This document shows positions 47,910-57,881 of a stretch of 64,000 bases of DNA, one piece after another. How positions within the stretch are numbered: position 1 is the stretch's first letter; the number at the start of each line of letters is the position of its first letter. Under the pieces are notes generated by a model. That model was not told where the DNA came from. It saw only the letters and a program-made list of their open reading frames with translations, and ran no database searches. The translations under genes and the position numbers were made by a program. Origin of the DNA: Candidatus Brachybacter algidus (GTDB taxonomy: Bacteria > Bacteroidota > Bacteroidia > Chitinophagales > Saprospiraceae); assembly GCA_016711705.1 (NCBI GenBank), contig JADJSK010000001.1, forward strand, positions 558,001-622,000, given 5' to 3'.

Positions 47910-50000
47910 CTAATCTCCAAACCCATACCTTACCTGAGCTCTGAATTCGGAACGCAAATTTCCTAAAATTTGATCATTACCAGATCCAATAGCAGTTCTG
48001 TCTGAATATTTAGTAGCATTGTAAGAGGCTTCTATTGTAATACCATTAAAAAACTTCCACCTTACGCCAGAAACAAATCTATTTCCAATACCTTCGAATT
48101 GCAGGTTTCTCGAGTCATAAGCCATGTAATGCTCGTAAGAATATATTCTGCTTTGGTATGATTCAACATTGAATATAGCGAATCTCACGAATCCACTAAA
48201 AGGTTTACCCAAAGGTCTTGCCCATAGTTCCTGATACATAAGGTAACTATTTTCAGTGTTATCACCGGGTAATATTAAATGAACATAATCAAAACGGCTA
48301 CTCCAGGATAGGTAATTTCCTACCTTTCTATTAAAATGTAATCTGATATCGGCTTTTTCTCTGGAGAAAAGCGCTGGAATTAATACCTCATTGGTACCTG
48401 TCACTTGTTCAGATTGGTACCTGAATTGTATATAAGAATCCCATTTCTTGCGTTTCTGGTAGGAAAGTTTTATTAAGTAACTATTACCTTCTGACGGACC
48501 ATCAGCTTGAAAAGTAGGCCAAGAATGTTTATAAAAATCGGCATAAGCATTAATAACAAACCTTGGGGAAGGCTTTATTTCCGTACCTATATAAAAACCT
48601 GTTTCATTAGTAGTAGCGGTTTGGTCTGAAAAAACTTTCCCATGAAGGCTATAATATTCTTTAGGAAGATGTCTGAACATCAAAGCAAGGGAAACCTTAG
48701 GATGGAGCCCGATTAATGCGCCATTTACTGTGGCAATTGATTTGGCAGGATTAATTGCTGTTTCTCCAAACAATACTACATTACGAAGAAAGTATGTGTA
48801 ATCAACACTCGAGTTCAACGCTTCCTTTCCTGAAAAGTAATATTTATTATAACCACGATCCGATGGTTGCAAACTTTTGTCAAGCTTGTCGTAGACAGTA
48901 TTTAACCCTATTGAAAACTTTGTTCCGGCATATTTCAATGTGGAACCGGCAGTAATCTGTTTTACATAGCCCTTGTCTTCAATTTCAGACAATGTGCGGT
49001 GGAGTCCGGCCATCTGAAGAGATGAAATGATTTGTTCTTGATCATTTTCAATAGAATCTGGAATAATTGCATTACCATCACTTCTTCTAATTGAACCAAA
49101 AATCATAAATGAAGTATTTTTTGCAATATTCAACTCAACACCTGCACCTCTTAGCGCATTGATCTCATTAAGAGAAGTCGAAGGACGCAAGCTTCTTTCA
49201 TTTTTTTTAACAGCTGTAGTGAAAGCACTTTTACCAAATCCATACCCTGAAAAAAGTATAAGCCCCTGCCCTGCTGACGCTTGAAAATCGCCTATTACAA
49301 CTCTTTTAACTAGTTTATTGACATTCTCGAGATATATATGGAAAGTAGTAAAGTCGAAAAACAGATCATTGTACTTCCTTGAAAAGGGCTCTCCTGCATC
49401 CTTTTCCATTCCAAATCCAATGCTTACTCTTCCAGGAACAACATGTCTGAATCTGATAGAATATCTTTCATTACTGCCCAAGTACTTAGGTTCGTCACCT
49501 AAATATCCCTTCTGGTCTTGTAATATCTTGGTATAACGTGCGAGGATAGTTTTATTTCCTTTATAAAGCATTTTCCAATCGAATGGTGTAACACCCTCTA
49601 TTCCGATAGGTCTTAAATATGGTATAATCCTTTTGATGTCTGATAGTTCAATAGAATTCACTGTCTGCAATTCATAAAGTGCAGCATATTTTCCATACTT
49701 ATTTCGATGAACAAGTATAGCCTGAATCTGTATATCGTTGAGAAGCAATAGCTCTGTAAACACTCTAAGATCAGAAGTATTAATATCTACTTTGCTTTGA
49801 TAGATAGCATTGAGTCTCTCTGTGATCTCATTTAATTGGGCATCACTTAAATCAGGATTGGCTGCAATAATGGATTCAATGCTTTCTTCGATTTCAATAG
49901 CATTACTTAATTGATCATTCTGACCCTCTGTTTTCATATTGATAAAACAAAGTAAAATAATCAAGAAGCCGAATCTTTTTATCAATTGAGGTTCAAACAT
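47910..50000 (-). CDS. Helix-hairpin-helix protein with probable outer-membrane barrel
   Basis: The 696-residue protein has a signal peptide (RFGFLIILLCFINMKTEG) and a helical region with two ComEA-like HhH units (VDINTSDLRVFTELLLLNDIQ; YGKYAALYELQTVNSI, about residues 70-130). A long part rich in alternating beta strands follows (about 135-696), ending VRYGFGD with a terminal aromatic pattern typical of barrels. HhH motifs bind DNA non-specifically. I infer a surface DNA-binding or competence-related barrel; known families of this type in Bacteroidota lack an established function. Confidence 0.82.
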   Translation of the reverse strand: MFEPQLIKRFGFLIILLCFINMKTEGQNDQLSNAIEIEESIESIIAANPDLSDAQLNEITERLNAIYQSKVDINTSDLRVFTELLLLNDIQIQAILVHRNKYGKYAALYELQTVNSIELSDIKRIIPYLRPIGIEGVTPFDWKMLYKGNKTILARYTKILQDQKGYLGDEPKYLGSNERYSIRFRHVVPGRVSIGFGMEKDAGEPFSRKYNDLFFDFTTFHIYLENVNKLVKRVVIGDFQASAGQGLILFSGYGFGKSAFTTAVKKNERSLRPSTSLNEINALRGAGVELNIAKNTSFMIFGSIRRSDGNAIIPDSIENDQEQIISSLQMAGLHRTLSEIEDKGYVKQITAGSTLKYAGTKFSIGLNTVYDKLDKSLQPSDRGYNKYYFSGKEALNSSVDYTYFLRNVVLFGETAINPAKSIATVNGALIGLHPKVSLALMFRHLPKEYYSLHGKVFSDQTATTNETGFYIGTEIKPSPRFVINAYADFYKHSWPTFQADGPSEGNSYLIKLSYQKRKKWDSYIQFRYQSEQVTGTNEVLIPALFSREKADIRLHFNRKVGNYLSWSSRFDYVHLILPGDNTENSYLMYQELWARPLGKPFSGFVRFAIFNVESYQSRIYSYEHYMAYDSRNLQFEGIGNRFVSGVRWKFFNGITIEASYNATKYSDRTAIGSGNDQILGNLRSEFRAQVRYGFGD

Positions 50001-50119
50001 TTAAGGCAGTTCAAAAATAATTTAAATAAACTTATTGTCCAAAATACACTAACAAAGCCGTTTCCAGCCATATCGTCTTTCAGGGCACAAATTAAGTTAT
50101 AAAAATTACAATGTATAAG

Positions 50120-50151
50120 TTGTTCATATATAAATTTTGTTCTTACCTTTG
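50120..50151 (+). promoter_or_regulatory. Predicted promoter for glnN
   Basis: TTG (50120-50122), a 21-base spacer and TACCTTTG (50144-50151) lie 48 bases before the ATG at 50200. The transcript would begin after the alternative start at 50137, ruling that start out. Confidence 0.65.
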
Positions 50152-50199
50152 CGGTCATTCCTAATTAATCTTTTTCCAACGCATAACAATCTTATAAAC

Positions 50200-52392
50200 A
50201 TGAGTCTTAACAGATTTAATGCAATCGATATTATCCAAAACCGGTTAGATATCGAAATGCCCTATTCCACATCCGAAGAGAAGAAAATCTCCAGTTTTTA
50301 TGGCGAGAATGTATTCAATGATGAGTCGATGAAGAAATATCTTTCTGAATCAGCCTATTTTAGTGTAAAGGCTGCGATTCAGTCTGGTACCAATTTAAAC
50401 AAGGAAGTCGCAAGTTCAGTAGCTGAGGCTATGAAAAACTGGGCTATGGAGAAGGGAGCTACCCATTATGCACACTGGTTTCAGCCTCTTACAGGTAAGA
50501 CTGCTGAAAAGCATGACTCGTTTTTTACGATAACTCCTTCAGGTAAGGCAATAGAAGAATTCGGTGGCAAAGAATTAGCGCAGCAAGAGCCAGATGGTTC
50601 AAGTTTTCCGGGTGGTGGATTACGTTCCACATTTGAGGCCAGAGGTTACACTTCATGGGACCCTTCTTCTCCTGCATTTATTCTCGAAGTAGGTGATGGA
50701 ATGACTTTATGCATTCCAACTATTTTCGTTACCTATGGCGGTGAAGCTTTAGATTTTAAACTTCCATTACTTAAATCTGTGAGTTATCTTGAAACTTCGG
50801 CCTTGGAAGTGTGTAAAATGTTTGATGAGAAAGTTGAAAGAGTGCATACTACTCTTGGATGGGAACAGGAGTACTTCCTGATAGATGAGTCATTCTTCCT
50901 TTCCAGACCTGACCTTATGATGACTGGTAGAACTATTCTTGGAAAGCACAGTAATAAAGGTCAACAACTCGAAGATCATTATTTTGGCTCTATTCCAGAA
51001 AGAGTTTATAACTATATGCGTGACCTTGAAACTGAATGTCATAAGTTGGGAATTCCTGTTCGCACAAGGCATAATGAAGTAGGTCCTGGTCAATATGAAT
51101 TGGCGCCAATGTTTGAAGAGGTCAATATTGCTATAGATCATAATCAACTTCTGATGGATCTTATGGAAAGAGTTGCAAGAAGGCACAAATTAGCTGTTTT
51201 GCTCCACGAGAAGCCATTTGATGGTGTTAATGGATCCGGCAAACATAATAACTGGTCTATGGGTACAAATACGGGTAAGAACTTGTTATCTCCGGGTAAT
51301 AACCCTGGCCAGGATTTGCAGTTTCTAACTTTCTTTGTAAATACTATAAGAGCAGTAAGAGAGCATGCAGATCTTTTAAGAGCGAGTATAGCTTCAGCGT
51401 CAAATGATCACAGATTGGGTGCCAATGAAGCTCCGCCTGCCATTATTTCTATATATGTTGGAAAAGCATTAACTGAGGTTTTAAATTATATTGCTGAGGG
51501 TAAAAACAGTGACAATTATAGTGTAAAAGAAGTGCTTTCCTTGTTGAAGAAATCTCCAAACTTAGAACTAGACAACACTGATAGAAACAGAACTTCGCCA
51601 TTTGCTTTCACAGGAAACAAATTTGAAATAAGGATGGTCGGTTCTACTATGAATTGTGCTGCACCTATGACGATAATGAATACCATTGTTGGTGCTCAAC
51701 TCCTTGATTTTAAAAAGGAATTGGATGGCATGATCACCGAAGGTCAAAATAGGGATACAGCTATCTTAACAATTCTTAGAAAGTATATCAACGAATCGCT
51801 TCCTGTGTTATTTGAAGGAGACGGTTACAGTGATGAATGGCAGGTTGAAGCTGCAAAAAGAGGATTGGGCAATACCCCTAATACACCTGATGCTTTACAA
51901 ATTTATAAATCGGAAAAAACAAAAGATCTGTTTTTAAAAACAGGGATCTTCTCCAAAGTGGAGCAAGAAGCGCACTATGCAGTAATGTTTGAAAATTACA
52001 ATTTGAAGTTGGATATTGAAAGTAAGACTATGGCAGATTTATGCCAAATTTTCATTCTTCCTGCTTGCTATACATATCAGACAAAAGTTGCGCAGAATAT
52101 TCATGCATTGCAAAAGATTGGTGTTCCCGAATCGGGATATAAAGCTCAATATGAACTTTTGCAAGATCTGACACAGCATATTAATTTAGTTTCTACCAAA
52201 GTAAATGAGTTGGAGCAGGAGATCGAGAATGCTCACCATCAGTCTGATTTTGAAGCAGTTGCATATGCTTTTTGTCACAAGGTAAAGCCATTGATGGCAG
52301 AAATCAGGACTTCTGTAGATCACTTGGAAGGAAAAGTAGAAGATAATGTTTGGCCATTAGCTAAATATCGTGAAATGATGTTCATTAGATAA
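50200..52392 (+). CDS. glnN: Glutamine synthetase type III
   Basis: This protein of 730 residues belongs to the long GSIII class common in Bacteroidota. It makes glutamine from glutamate, ammonia and ATP. Visible motifs are GWEQEYFLID (metal-binding Glu), TRHNEVGPGQYELAPMFEE, NGSGKHNNWSMGTN and SASNDHRLGANEAPPAI, plus the C-terminal HhH-free helical region. The start at 50200 agrees with the promoter. No PII or other nitrogen genes are nearby. Confidence 0.96.
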   Translation: MSLNRFNAIDIIQNRLDIEMPYSTSEEKKISSFYGENVFNDESMKKYLSESAYFSVKAAIQSGTNLNKEVASSVAEAMKNWAMEKGATHYAHWFQPLTGKTAEKHDSFFTITPSGKAIEEFGGKELAQQEPDGSSFPGGGLRSTFEARGYTSWDPSSPAFILEVGDGMTLCIPTIFVTYGGEALDFKLPLLKSVSYLETSALEVCKMFDEKVERVHTTLGWEQEYFLIDESFFLSRPDLMMTGRTILGKHSNKGQQLEDHYFGSIPERVYNYMRDLETECHKLGIPVRTRHNEVGPGQYELAPMFEEVNIAIDHNQLLMDLMERVARRHKLAVLLHEKPFDGVNGSGKHNNWSMGTNTGKNLLSPGNNPGQDLQFLTFFVNTIRAVREHADLLRASIASASNDHRLGANEAPPAIISIYVGKALTEVLNYIAEGKNSDNYSVKEVLSLLKKSPNLELDNTDRNRTSPFAFTGNKFEIRMVGSTMNCAAPMTIMNTIVGAQLLDFKKELDGMITEGQNRDTAILTILRKYINESLPVLFEGDGYSDEWQVEAAKRGLGNTPNTPDALQIYKSEKTKDLFLKTGIFSKVEQEAHYAVMFENYNLKLDIESKTMADLCQIFILPACYTYQTKVAQNIHALQKIGVPESGYKAQYELLQDLTQHINLVSTKVNELEQEIENAHHQSDFEAVAYAFCHKVKPLMAEIRTSVDHLEGKVEDNVWPLAKYREMMFIR

Positions 52393-52441
52393 TTATAACG
52401 CTTTTTTATTAAAGGTTTATAGTAGCTTACTCAATGTATCT

Positions 52442-52449
52442 TATCTTTG
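52442..52449 (+). promoter_or_regulatory. Predicted -7 element for dnaG
   Basis: TATCTTTG is an exact TAnnTTTG match 50 bases before the dnaG ATG; no clear -33 element. Confidence 0.45.
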
Positions 52450-52498
52450 GATAAATAAGTTGAAAAGCCACTGTAAACCTTTTTTTATTTTATAGAAA

Positions 52499-54454
52499 AT
52501 GATTCCCAATCAGACAGTAGAAGAAATATTTCAGAAAGCACGCATCGAAGAGGTCGTAAGTGACTTTCTTACGCTAAAGAAGCGAGGAGTCAATCTATTA
52601 GGCAATTGTCCATTCCATAATGAAAAGACACCTTCATTCACCGTCTCGCCTACTAAAAATATATACAAATGTTTTGGTTGCGGGAAGTCCGGGACACCAG
52701 TCGGTTTCATTATGGAGCATGAAAACATGTCCTATTCGGATGCACTAAGGTATCTGGCGAATAAATACAATGTCCTCATAAGTGAAGTGCAGAAGACTCC
52801 TGAACAGGATGAATCAGCCAGGCAAAGGGAAAGCCTGTTGTTAATAAATGAATTTGCCACCAAGCATTTTAATTCAAATCTAAATGATACAGAGTATGGA
52901 CAAAATATTGGTGGGGCTTATTTTAAAGAAAGAGGTTATCATAAGTCAACAATTGAAAAATTCGGACTAGGATTTGCTTTTCCTGATGGTTATGATCTAA
53001 TAAATACAGCAAAAGCAAAGGCTTACAATATCGACTTGTTGAAGATGATCGGATTGGTTAATATCAACGAACGTGACTTTTTTACCAATCGCGTAATGTT
53101 TCCAATTTATGGTCTATCTGGAAGAGTCCTGGGATTTGGAGGAAGGGCGCTATCCACCAATGAGAAAACCCCAAAATACCTTAACTCGATTGAATCAGAG
53201 ATATATAATAAGAGCAAGATTCTTTATGGATTTTTTCAGGGCAAGAATGCAATCAGAAAGCAAGAAAACTGCTTTCTTGTGGAGGGGTATACAGATGTTA
53301 TCTCTCTTCATCAAGCTGGAATAGAAATAGCTGTGGCATCTTCCGGCACCTCACTTACACTGGAACAGGCTCAGCTTATCAAGAGGTTTACGGATAATGT
53401 CACGATACTTTATGATGGAGATAATGCTGGAATTAAAGCTGCTCAACGTGGCATTGACATTCTATTGTCGCAGAACCTAAATGTCCACATCGTAATCCTC
53501 CCTGACAATGATGATCCTGATTCATATCTAAAAACTCATGGATCACAGGCTTTGTTGGACTATGTCGAAAATACCAAAAAAGATTTTATCCTATTTAAAA
53601 CAAATGAAGTCCTTGAGCAGGCCAAAAATGATCCGATTAAAAAAGTTGCACTGGCTCAGGATATTATACATTCTATTGCGCAGATTCCGGACGCTTTGAA
53701 AAGGAGTATTTATGCTGCTTCCAGTGCAAAGACGCTTGATATAAGAGAAGAAGTAATTCTTTCAGAATTGTCCAAAACATACAAGAAAGAAACTGAGAAA
53801 CAAAGACTGGAGGAAATAAGGGATCAAAGGCAACAACAACGCAATGCTTCTCCAGGAGACTCTATTCAACCAACAGATAATCAGACTGATATAGTCAACA
53901 TAGTAAATGAAAATCATCCCTTCCAAACTATTCTTAAAATCTTGATATTGCATGGGAACCGTCCCTTCGGGCCTGATAATCCTGTAAATACTAAAACCCA
54001 GATTTTAAGTGATATAGTAGAGGATCTGGATGCTTTGGAACATCCTCTTTATATTTCTATACTGAGAGAATACCAGGAACGTGAATCAGCTGAAATAAAT
54101 AATTCTGCAGAATATTACATGAATCACTCAAATGGAGATATAAGAAATATGGTGTTATCCTGGATTGATCCTGGATATGAATTTAGTAAGAATTGGATCG
54201 AAAAGCACCATCATCCTTTGCAGTATCAACCTTTACCTGAAGAGAATTACGTCAATGAGTACAATTATGCTTTATTGTTATTTAAGCTTTTTGCATTAAA
54301 CAAACTTGTCATTGAAAATAAAAAGAAGATAAATGAAATGATTGAAGCTAAAGATGATGCCGGTTTATTGATTCAATTAAAAGCGCAAGTACTAATCGAT
54401 AAGGAACGCAGTGCACTTTCTTCCAAAATAGGCATGGTAATAGTTCCTAGATAA
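52499..54454 (+). CDS. dnaG: DNA primase
   Basis: This 651-residue enzyme makes RNA primers for replication. The N-terminal CHC2 zinc site is CPFHNEKTPSF with KCFGCG (about residues 39-64). The core has RVLGFGGRAL and the TOPRIM domain ENCFLVEGYTDVISLHQAG with LYDGDNAG (about residues 250-315). The C-terminal helicase-binding domain is divergent. Length is normal and the frame is intact. Confidence 0.97.
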   Translation: MIPNQTVEEIFQKARIEEVVSDFLTLKKRGVNLLGNCPFHNEKTPSFTVSPTKNIYKCFGCGKSGTPVGFIMEHENMSYSDALRYLANKYNVLISEVQKTPEQDESARQRESLLLINEFATKHFNSNLNDTEYGQNIGGAYFKERGYHKSTIEKFGLGFAFPDGYDLINTAKAKAYNIDLLKMIGLVNINERDFFTNRVMFPIYGLSGRVLGFGGRALSTNEKTPKYLNSIESEIYNKSKILYGFFQGKNAIRKQENCFLVEGYTDVISLHQAGIEIAVASSGTSLTLEQAQLIKRFTDNVTILYDGDNAGIKAAQRGIDILLSQNLNVHIVILPDNDDPDSYLKTHGSQALLDYVENTKKDFILFKTNEVLEQAKNDPIKKVALAQDIIHSIAQIPDALKRSIYAASSAKTLDIREEVILSELSKTYKKETEKQRLEEIRDQRQQQRNASPGDSIQPTDNQTDIVNIVNENHPFQTILKILILHGNRPFGPDNPVNTKTQILSDIVEDLDALEHPLYISILREYQERESAEINNSAEYYMNHSNGDIRNMVLSWIDPGYEFSKNWIEKHHHPLQYQPLPEENYVNEYNYALLLFKLFALNKLVIENKKKINEMIEAKDDAGLLIQLKAQVLIDKERSALSSKIGMVIVPR

Positions 54455-54465
54455 ATTGATTAAAT

Positions 54466-54669
54466 ATATTTGGTCAATTACGGATTTCAATTCGATATTG
54501 GAATAAATCTTCGAATCTTCAGTTTCTCAAACATTTTAGGAATTCATATTCAAAGTCTATCTTATACGAAACGGAATAATATAATTGACCAATATTTTGC
54601 CGTATAATACCGAGCTGAAAGTCGTTTGTCCAAAATTATTTGGACTATTACGAATTTCCATTCGGTATT
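54466..54669 (+). repeat. Imperfect direct repeat pair between convergent genes
   Basis: Two 34-bp segments (54466-54499 and 54636-54669) share the pattern ATTTGG-C-ATTACG-ATTTC-ATTCG-TATT; in the last 23 bases 20 match. A related TTGACCAATATTTTG lies between them. The region is otherwise gene-free. Origin unknown. Confidence 0.6.
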
Positions 54670-54680
54670 TCCATTTTCAA

Positions 54681-55976
54681 TTAGTATATTCTAAAGCCAT
54701 AACCAAGACTGAACTCATAATTTTTAAAATGGTTAAAAGCACCATTGAATCCTAACGTTAATTCACTCCTGGAGCCAACTGAATATTTTGCATCAATCCC
54801 TGCACCATAAACGAAATTTTGATTTAAGTTTTTGATATTTGAACTAATTTTGGTTCTAGCATCAAAGTAATTCCCGTAATTATTTCCTGATTGAAGGTTG
54901 TTTATAAGTTTATTTTTGAAGACATTGTTTCTCCTAAAAAATCCTAATCCACTAAAACTTACTCGGGGTGTAGCTCTGAATCGATATCCCAAGTCAAGTC
55001 CAATATCGAAAGATTTAGAATTGATATTATCGTCATCAATAGATATCTGATCGAGACTAGCAGAAGTCAGGTTGTTGACATTAATATATTTTTCTGCTGT
55101 TGAGTTGTAGTCTGTTAAGATAGCGTCCTCCTTTGTAAATCTTATTCGAGATGAAAAACCCATAAAAAGGGATGAACGTGAAGATATTTTATATCTTAAT
55201 TCAGGACGTAAGAAAGCCCCTGAATATTCAGTTTTTCTCTCTGCATATCCTCCACCATTTAAAATAATGGCAAAAGTATGAGGATATTTATTTTTCAATA
55301 TTTTAATCATTGGTTTGTTAACATCGAATATCAATTCATCCAAAATAAGTCCATAAGCATTTAAATTCTGTAAAGGTGAAAGTGTAAAATTACTTTGATA
55401 CGAATTACTATTATCCAAAGATCTATTGTTTTGACTAGATTCTCCATGGAGCTTGTTATCATTAATATTACTTTGGTCATCAACATGTGTTAAAACTATT
55501 TCATTCTCTGCTGAATTTTTATCAATTTTGATAGAATTGTTCAATCCATTTGTATTGATGGCATTTGAATTTGTATTTTCTACATTAAAAGTTTTATTCC
55601 TAGGTCTTGATATATCTGCGGATGCAACATCATGCGATAAGTGATTTGAAAAATTGCCAGAAATAATTGGCTTGGAATTTAGAATTAATTTAGAATCGTC
55701 TAGTGCTATTCTCTTTGAATTGTTTTCATTACAAGTTGAGGCAGTTACACCTTCAACTTCAACAGATTTGGGTTGAATCTTGTCTATGTTATCAAGCTTC
55801 ATTGGTGGCTTTCCTGCAGAATCGGACGGCCCCATAAAAATAAAAGAGAGTGTACCTATAAGTAATAGAGGCAGTGCCAGCCACCACAGCAAATATTTTC
55901 GTTTACGATCAACGGGCAATGCAACATCCAGTTGGATTTTCATTGCTTCCCATGCCCTATCTTCAAATTGTTTCAT
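54681..55976 (-). CDS. Membrane protein paired with ECF sigma factor (probable anti-sigma/barrel-like)
   Basis: This 431-residue protein has a short cytoplasmic N-terminus (MKQFEDRAWEAMKIQL), one membrane helix (YLLWWLALPLLLIGTLSFIF, about 28-47), an Asn/Ser-rich linker and a C-terminal beta-rich region ending GYGFRIY like an outer-membrane barrel. Its start overlaps the sigma stop by one base, so they form one unit. Position suggests control of the sigma factor, and the C-terminal sensor-like part is inferred. Confidence 0.7.
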   Translation of the reverse strand: MKQFEDRAWEAMKIQLDVALPVDRKRKYLLWWLALPLLLIGTLSFIFMGPSDSAGKPPMKLDNIDKIQPKSVEVEGVTASTCNENNSKRIALDDSKLILNSKPIISGNFSNHLSHDVASADISRPRNKTFNVENTNSNAINTNGLNNSIKIDKNSAENEIVLTHVDDQSNINDNKLHGESSQNNRSLDNSNSYQSNFTLSPLQNLNAYGLILDELIFDVNKPMIKILKNKYPHTFAIILNGGGYAERKTEYSGAFLRPELRYKISSRSSLFMGFSSRIRFTKEDAILTDYNSTAEKYINVNNLTSASLDQISIDDDNINSKSFDIGLDLGYRFRATPRVSFSGLGFFRRNNVFKNKLINNLQSGNNYGNYFDARTKISSNIKNLNQNFVYGAGIDAKYSVGSRSELTLGFNGAFNHFKNYEFSLGYGFRIY

Positions 55977-56536
55977 TATCCTATACTTTTGTTCAGGTTA
56001 TTAATGCTTAACCAATTTTTAAGTTTTTTTCTTGCTTCAAACAAATGCCACTTACTGGTATTTTCTTTAATATCCAATTGTTCTGAAATTTCTCTGTGAG
56101 AATATCCTTCGATGGCATACTTGGTAAAAACTGAGTTAGTCACTTCAGGTAATTTGTCAATTAATCTGAAAATATAATCAACGTTTTCTTCAGGTTCAGT
56201 ACTTTGTATACCTTCATAAATTGTTTCAACCAGCGAAATTTTGCCTTTATATGTTTTTACACTTCTGTGGAAGTCGATCATAGTATTGTAAACAATTCTT
56301 CTGATCCATCCTTCAATATTAGTTAGTACTGGGGTTTTAGTCAGATTAATGAAGACTTTTAAAAACCCATCATTTACGACACTTTGAATATCTTCATCAT
56401 TATGCATGTATTTTCTACACATGCCTACCATAGTTCCAAAAAAATGACGGTATAGCTGTTCCTGGGCATACCTATCATTATCAGCACATGCCGATAAGAT
56501 CTCATCCATGGAAACAGGTATCTTTTTGTGTGTCAT
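55976..56536 (-). CDS. ECF RNA polymerase sigma factor
   Basis: This 186-residue protein has region 2 (YRHFFGTMVGMCRKYMHNDEDIQSVVNDGFLKVF) and region 4 (YAIEGYSHREISEQLDIKENTSKWHLFEARKKL) of sigma-70. It lacks regions 1 and 3, as ECF sigmas do. It probably controls envelope-related genes, with the overlapping downstream gene as its regulator. It is transcribed away from the HhH gene. Confidence 0.94.
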   Translation of the reverse strand: MTHKKIPVSMDEILSACADNDRYAQEQLYRHFFGTMVGMCRKYMHNDEDIQSVVNDGFLKVFINLTKTPVLTNIEGWIRRIVYNTMIDFHRSVKTYKGKISLVETIYEGIQSTEPEENVDYIFRLIDKLPEVTNSVFTKYAIEGYSHREISEQLDIKENTSKWHLFEARKKLKNWLSINNLNKSIG

Positions 56537-56546
56537 TTTATAAACG

Positions 56547-56554
56547 CAAAGTTA
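56547..56554 (-). promoter_or_regulatory. Predicted -7 element for the sigma factor gene
   Basis: TAACTTTG on the reverse strand lies 10 bases before the ATG; the -33 element is not clear. Autoregulation is possible but not shown. Confidence 0.4.
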
Positions 56555-56685
56555 ATCCATATTTATTTGTAATTACATTCGACTGTTGATGTGCAGTTTA
56601 TTGGTTTAATGACGAAATTGAAGTTAGAATAGTTTGATGATTTCAAAAAACTTCGGTTAAATTTTTTGATTTAATGAATTATTAT

Positions 56686-56693
56686 TATTTTTG
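56686..56693 (+). promoter_or_regulatory. Predicted -7 element for the HhH gene
   Basis: TATTTTTG fits TAnnTTTG and places transcription near 56700, so the upstream TTG at 56702 is unlikely as start and the ATG at 56738 is favoured. Confidence 0.5.
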
Positions 56694-56737
56694 ATCTTCT
56701 CTTGAGAGAAAATTTTCAAATACCTAAACCCACCATC

Positions 56738-57874
56738 ATGTTGAAATCACTTCAATCCTATTTCTATATAGGACAAAATCAAAGAAAAGGCATCGCCTTG
56801 ACATGTCTTTGTATTCTTAGTTACGGACTATTCAGACATTTTTATATCCAATATCATTTCAACCCATTACCGGAATTAGCTCTTACCAAAGAAAACAAAA
56901 TTGATATAGAGCCCACCATTCCAGGATCTGAGATAGATCTAAATAAAATCAATACTCAGCAATTAATCGCATTGGGTCTAACGGAAAAACTTGCCGGAAG
57001 AATGATCAAATTTAGAGATAAGATAGGAGGATTCAAGAATTGGGATCAAGTCAAAAAGGTTTATGGATTGAGCGATGAACAATTTTCCACCTTACAATCT
57101 AAAAGTTTGTTGAATAAAAATTCTGCAAATAACCAAAGTCATCGTGAGGCTAGTTATAACCAGTATTCCACTTTTACCAAAAAAGGTAGGAATAACAATG
57201 CGAATGGAGTCAAGACTTCAAATCTAAAATCATTTGATCCAAACACTATTTCAATGCAAGAACTGATTAAAATGGGTGTCGATCAGAAAATTGCTAAAGG
57301 AATAGAAAATTTTAAAAAGGCCGGCTTTAAATATAAAAAGGCTGAAGATTTGAAACGCATCTATTCCATGGACGATAAGACTTTTGATCAATTAGCTCCT
57401 TTTGTTCAAATTACTGGACCAATGCATGAAGCAGAAGTTTCCCAAAATTTTGAAAAGAAAGCATTCATCAAGAAAATTTCCAATGTAGACATCAATTCAG
57501 CAACAGTGGAACAATTGGATGATTTGCCAGGAATAGGTCCAGGTTATGCAAATAAAATCTTGAATTGGCGCAATAAATTAGGAGGATTTCACAGTCTTGA
57601 CCAAATACAATCTACGTACAACTTACCTGACTCAGTATTTCAAAAGATTCGTCAATATATAGTTTTTACGACAGAACAAACCCGCATCAATATTAACTCA
57701 TGTGATGAATTAACACTTGCCAAACACTTTTACATCCGCGCGAAGGAAGCCAAGATCCTCATAGCTTACCGAAATAATCACGGACCATTTAGATCTAAAG
57801 AAGACTTGCTCAATACGGGGGCGCTGGATAAGGAATGGGTGGATAAGGTAAGTCCATATTTAAATTATAAATAA
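56738..57874 (+). CDS. ComEA-like protein with four HhH units
   Basis: This protein of 378 residues has an N-terminal membrane anchor (GIALTCLCILSYGLFRHFYI) and four HhH repeats. They are IDLNKINTQQLIALGL, NTISMQELIKMGVD, VDINSATVEQLDDLPGIGPG and ININSCDELTLAKHFY; the third, with LPGIGPG, is the clearest. ComEA binds incoming DNA in the periplasm for ComEC. Here the copy number is four and the anchor suggests the inner membrane. It is followed closely by a GxxExxY gene. Confidence 0.88.
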   Translation: MLKSLQSYFYIGQNQRKGIALTCLCILSYGLFRHFYIQYHFNPLPELALTKENKIDIEPTIPGSEIDLNKINTQQLIALGLTEKLAGRMIKFRDKIGGFKNWDQVKKVYGLSDEQFSTLQSKSLLNKNSANNQSHREASYNQYSTFTKKGRNNNANGVKTSNLKSFDPNTISMQELIKMGVDQKIAKGIENFKKAGFKYKKAEDLKRIYSMDDKTFDQLAPFVQITGPMHEAEVSQNFEKKAFIKKISNVDINSATVEQLDDLPGIGPGYANKILNWRNKLGGFHSLDQIQSTYNLPDSVFQKIRQYIVFTTEQTRININSCDELTLAKHFYIRAKEAKILIAYRNNHGPFRSKEDLLNTGALDKEWVDKVSPYLNYK

Positions 57875-57881
57875 AAATAAA

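Noticed and set aside
50137..50199. N-terminal extension of glutamine synthetase
   Set aside because: It overlaps the predicted promoter and is not part of the family.
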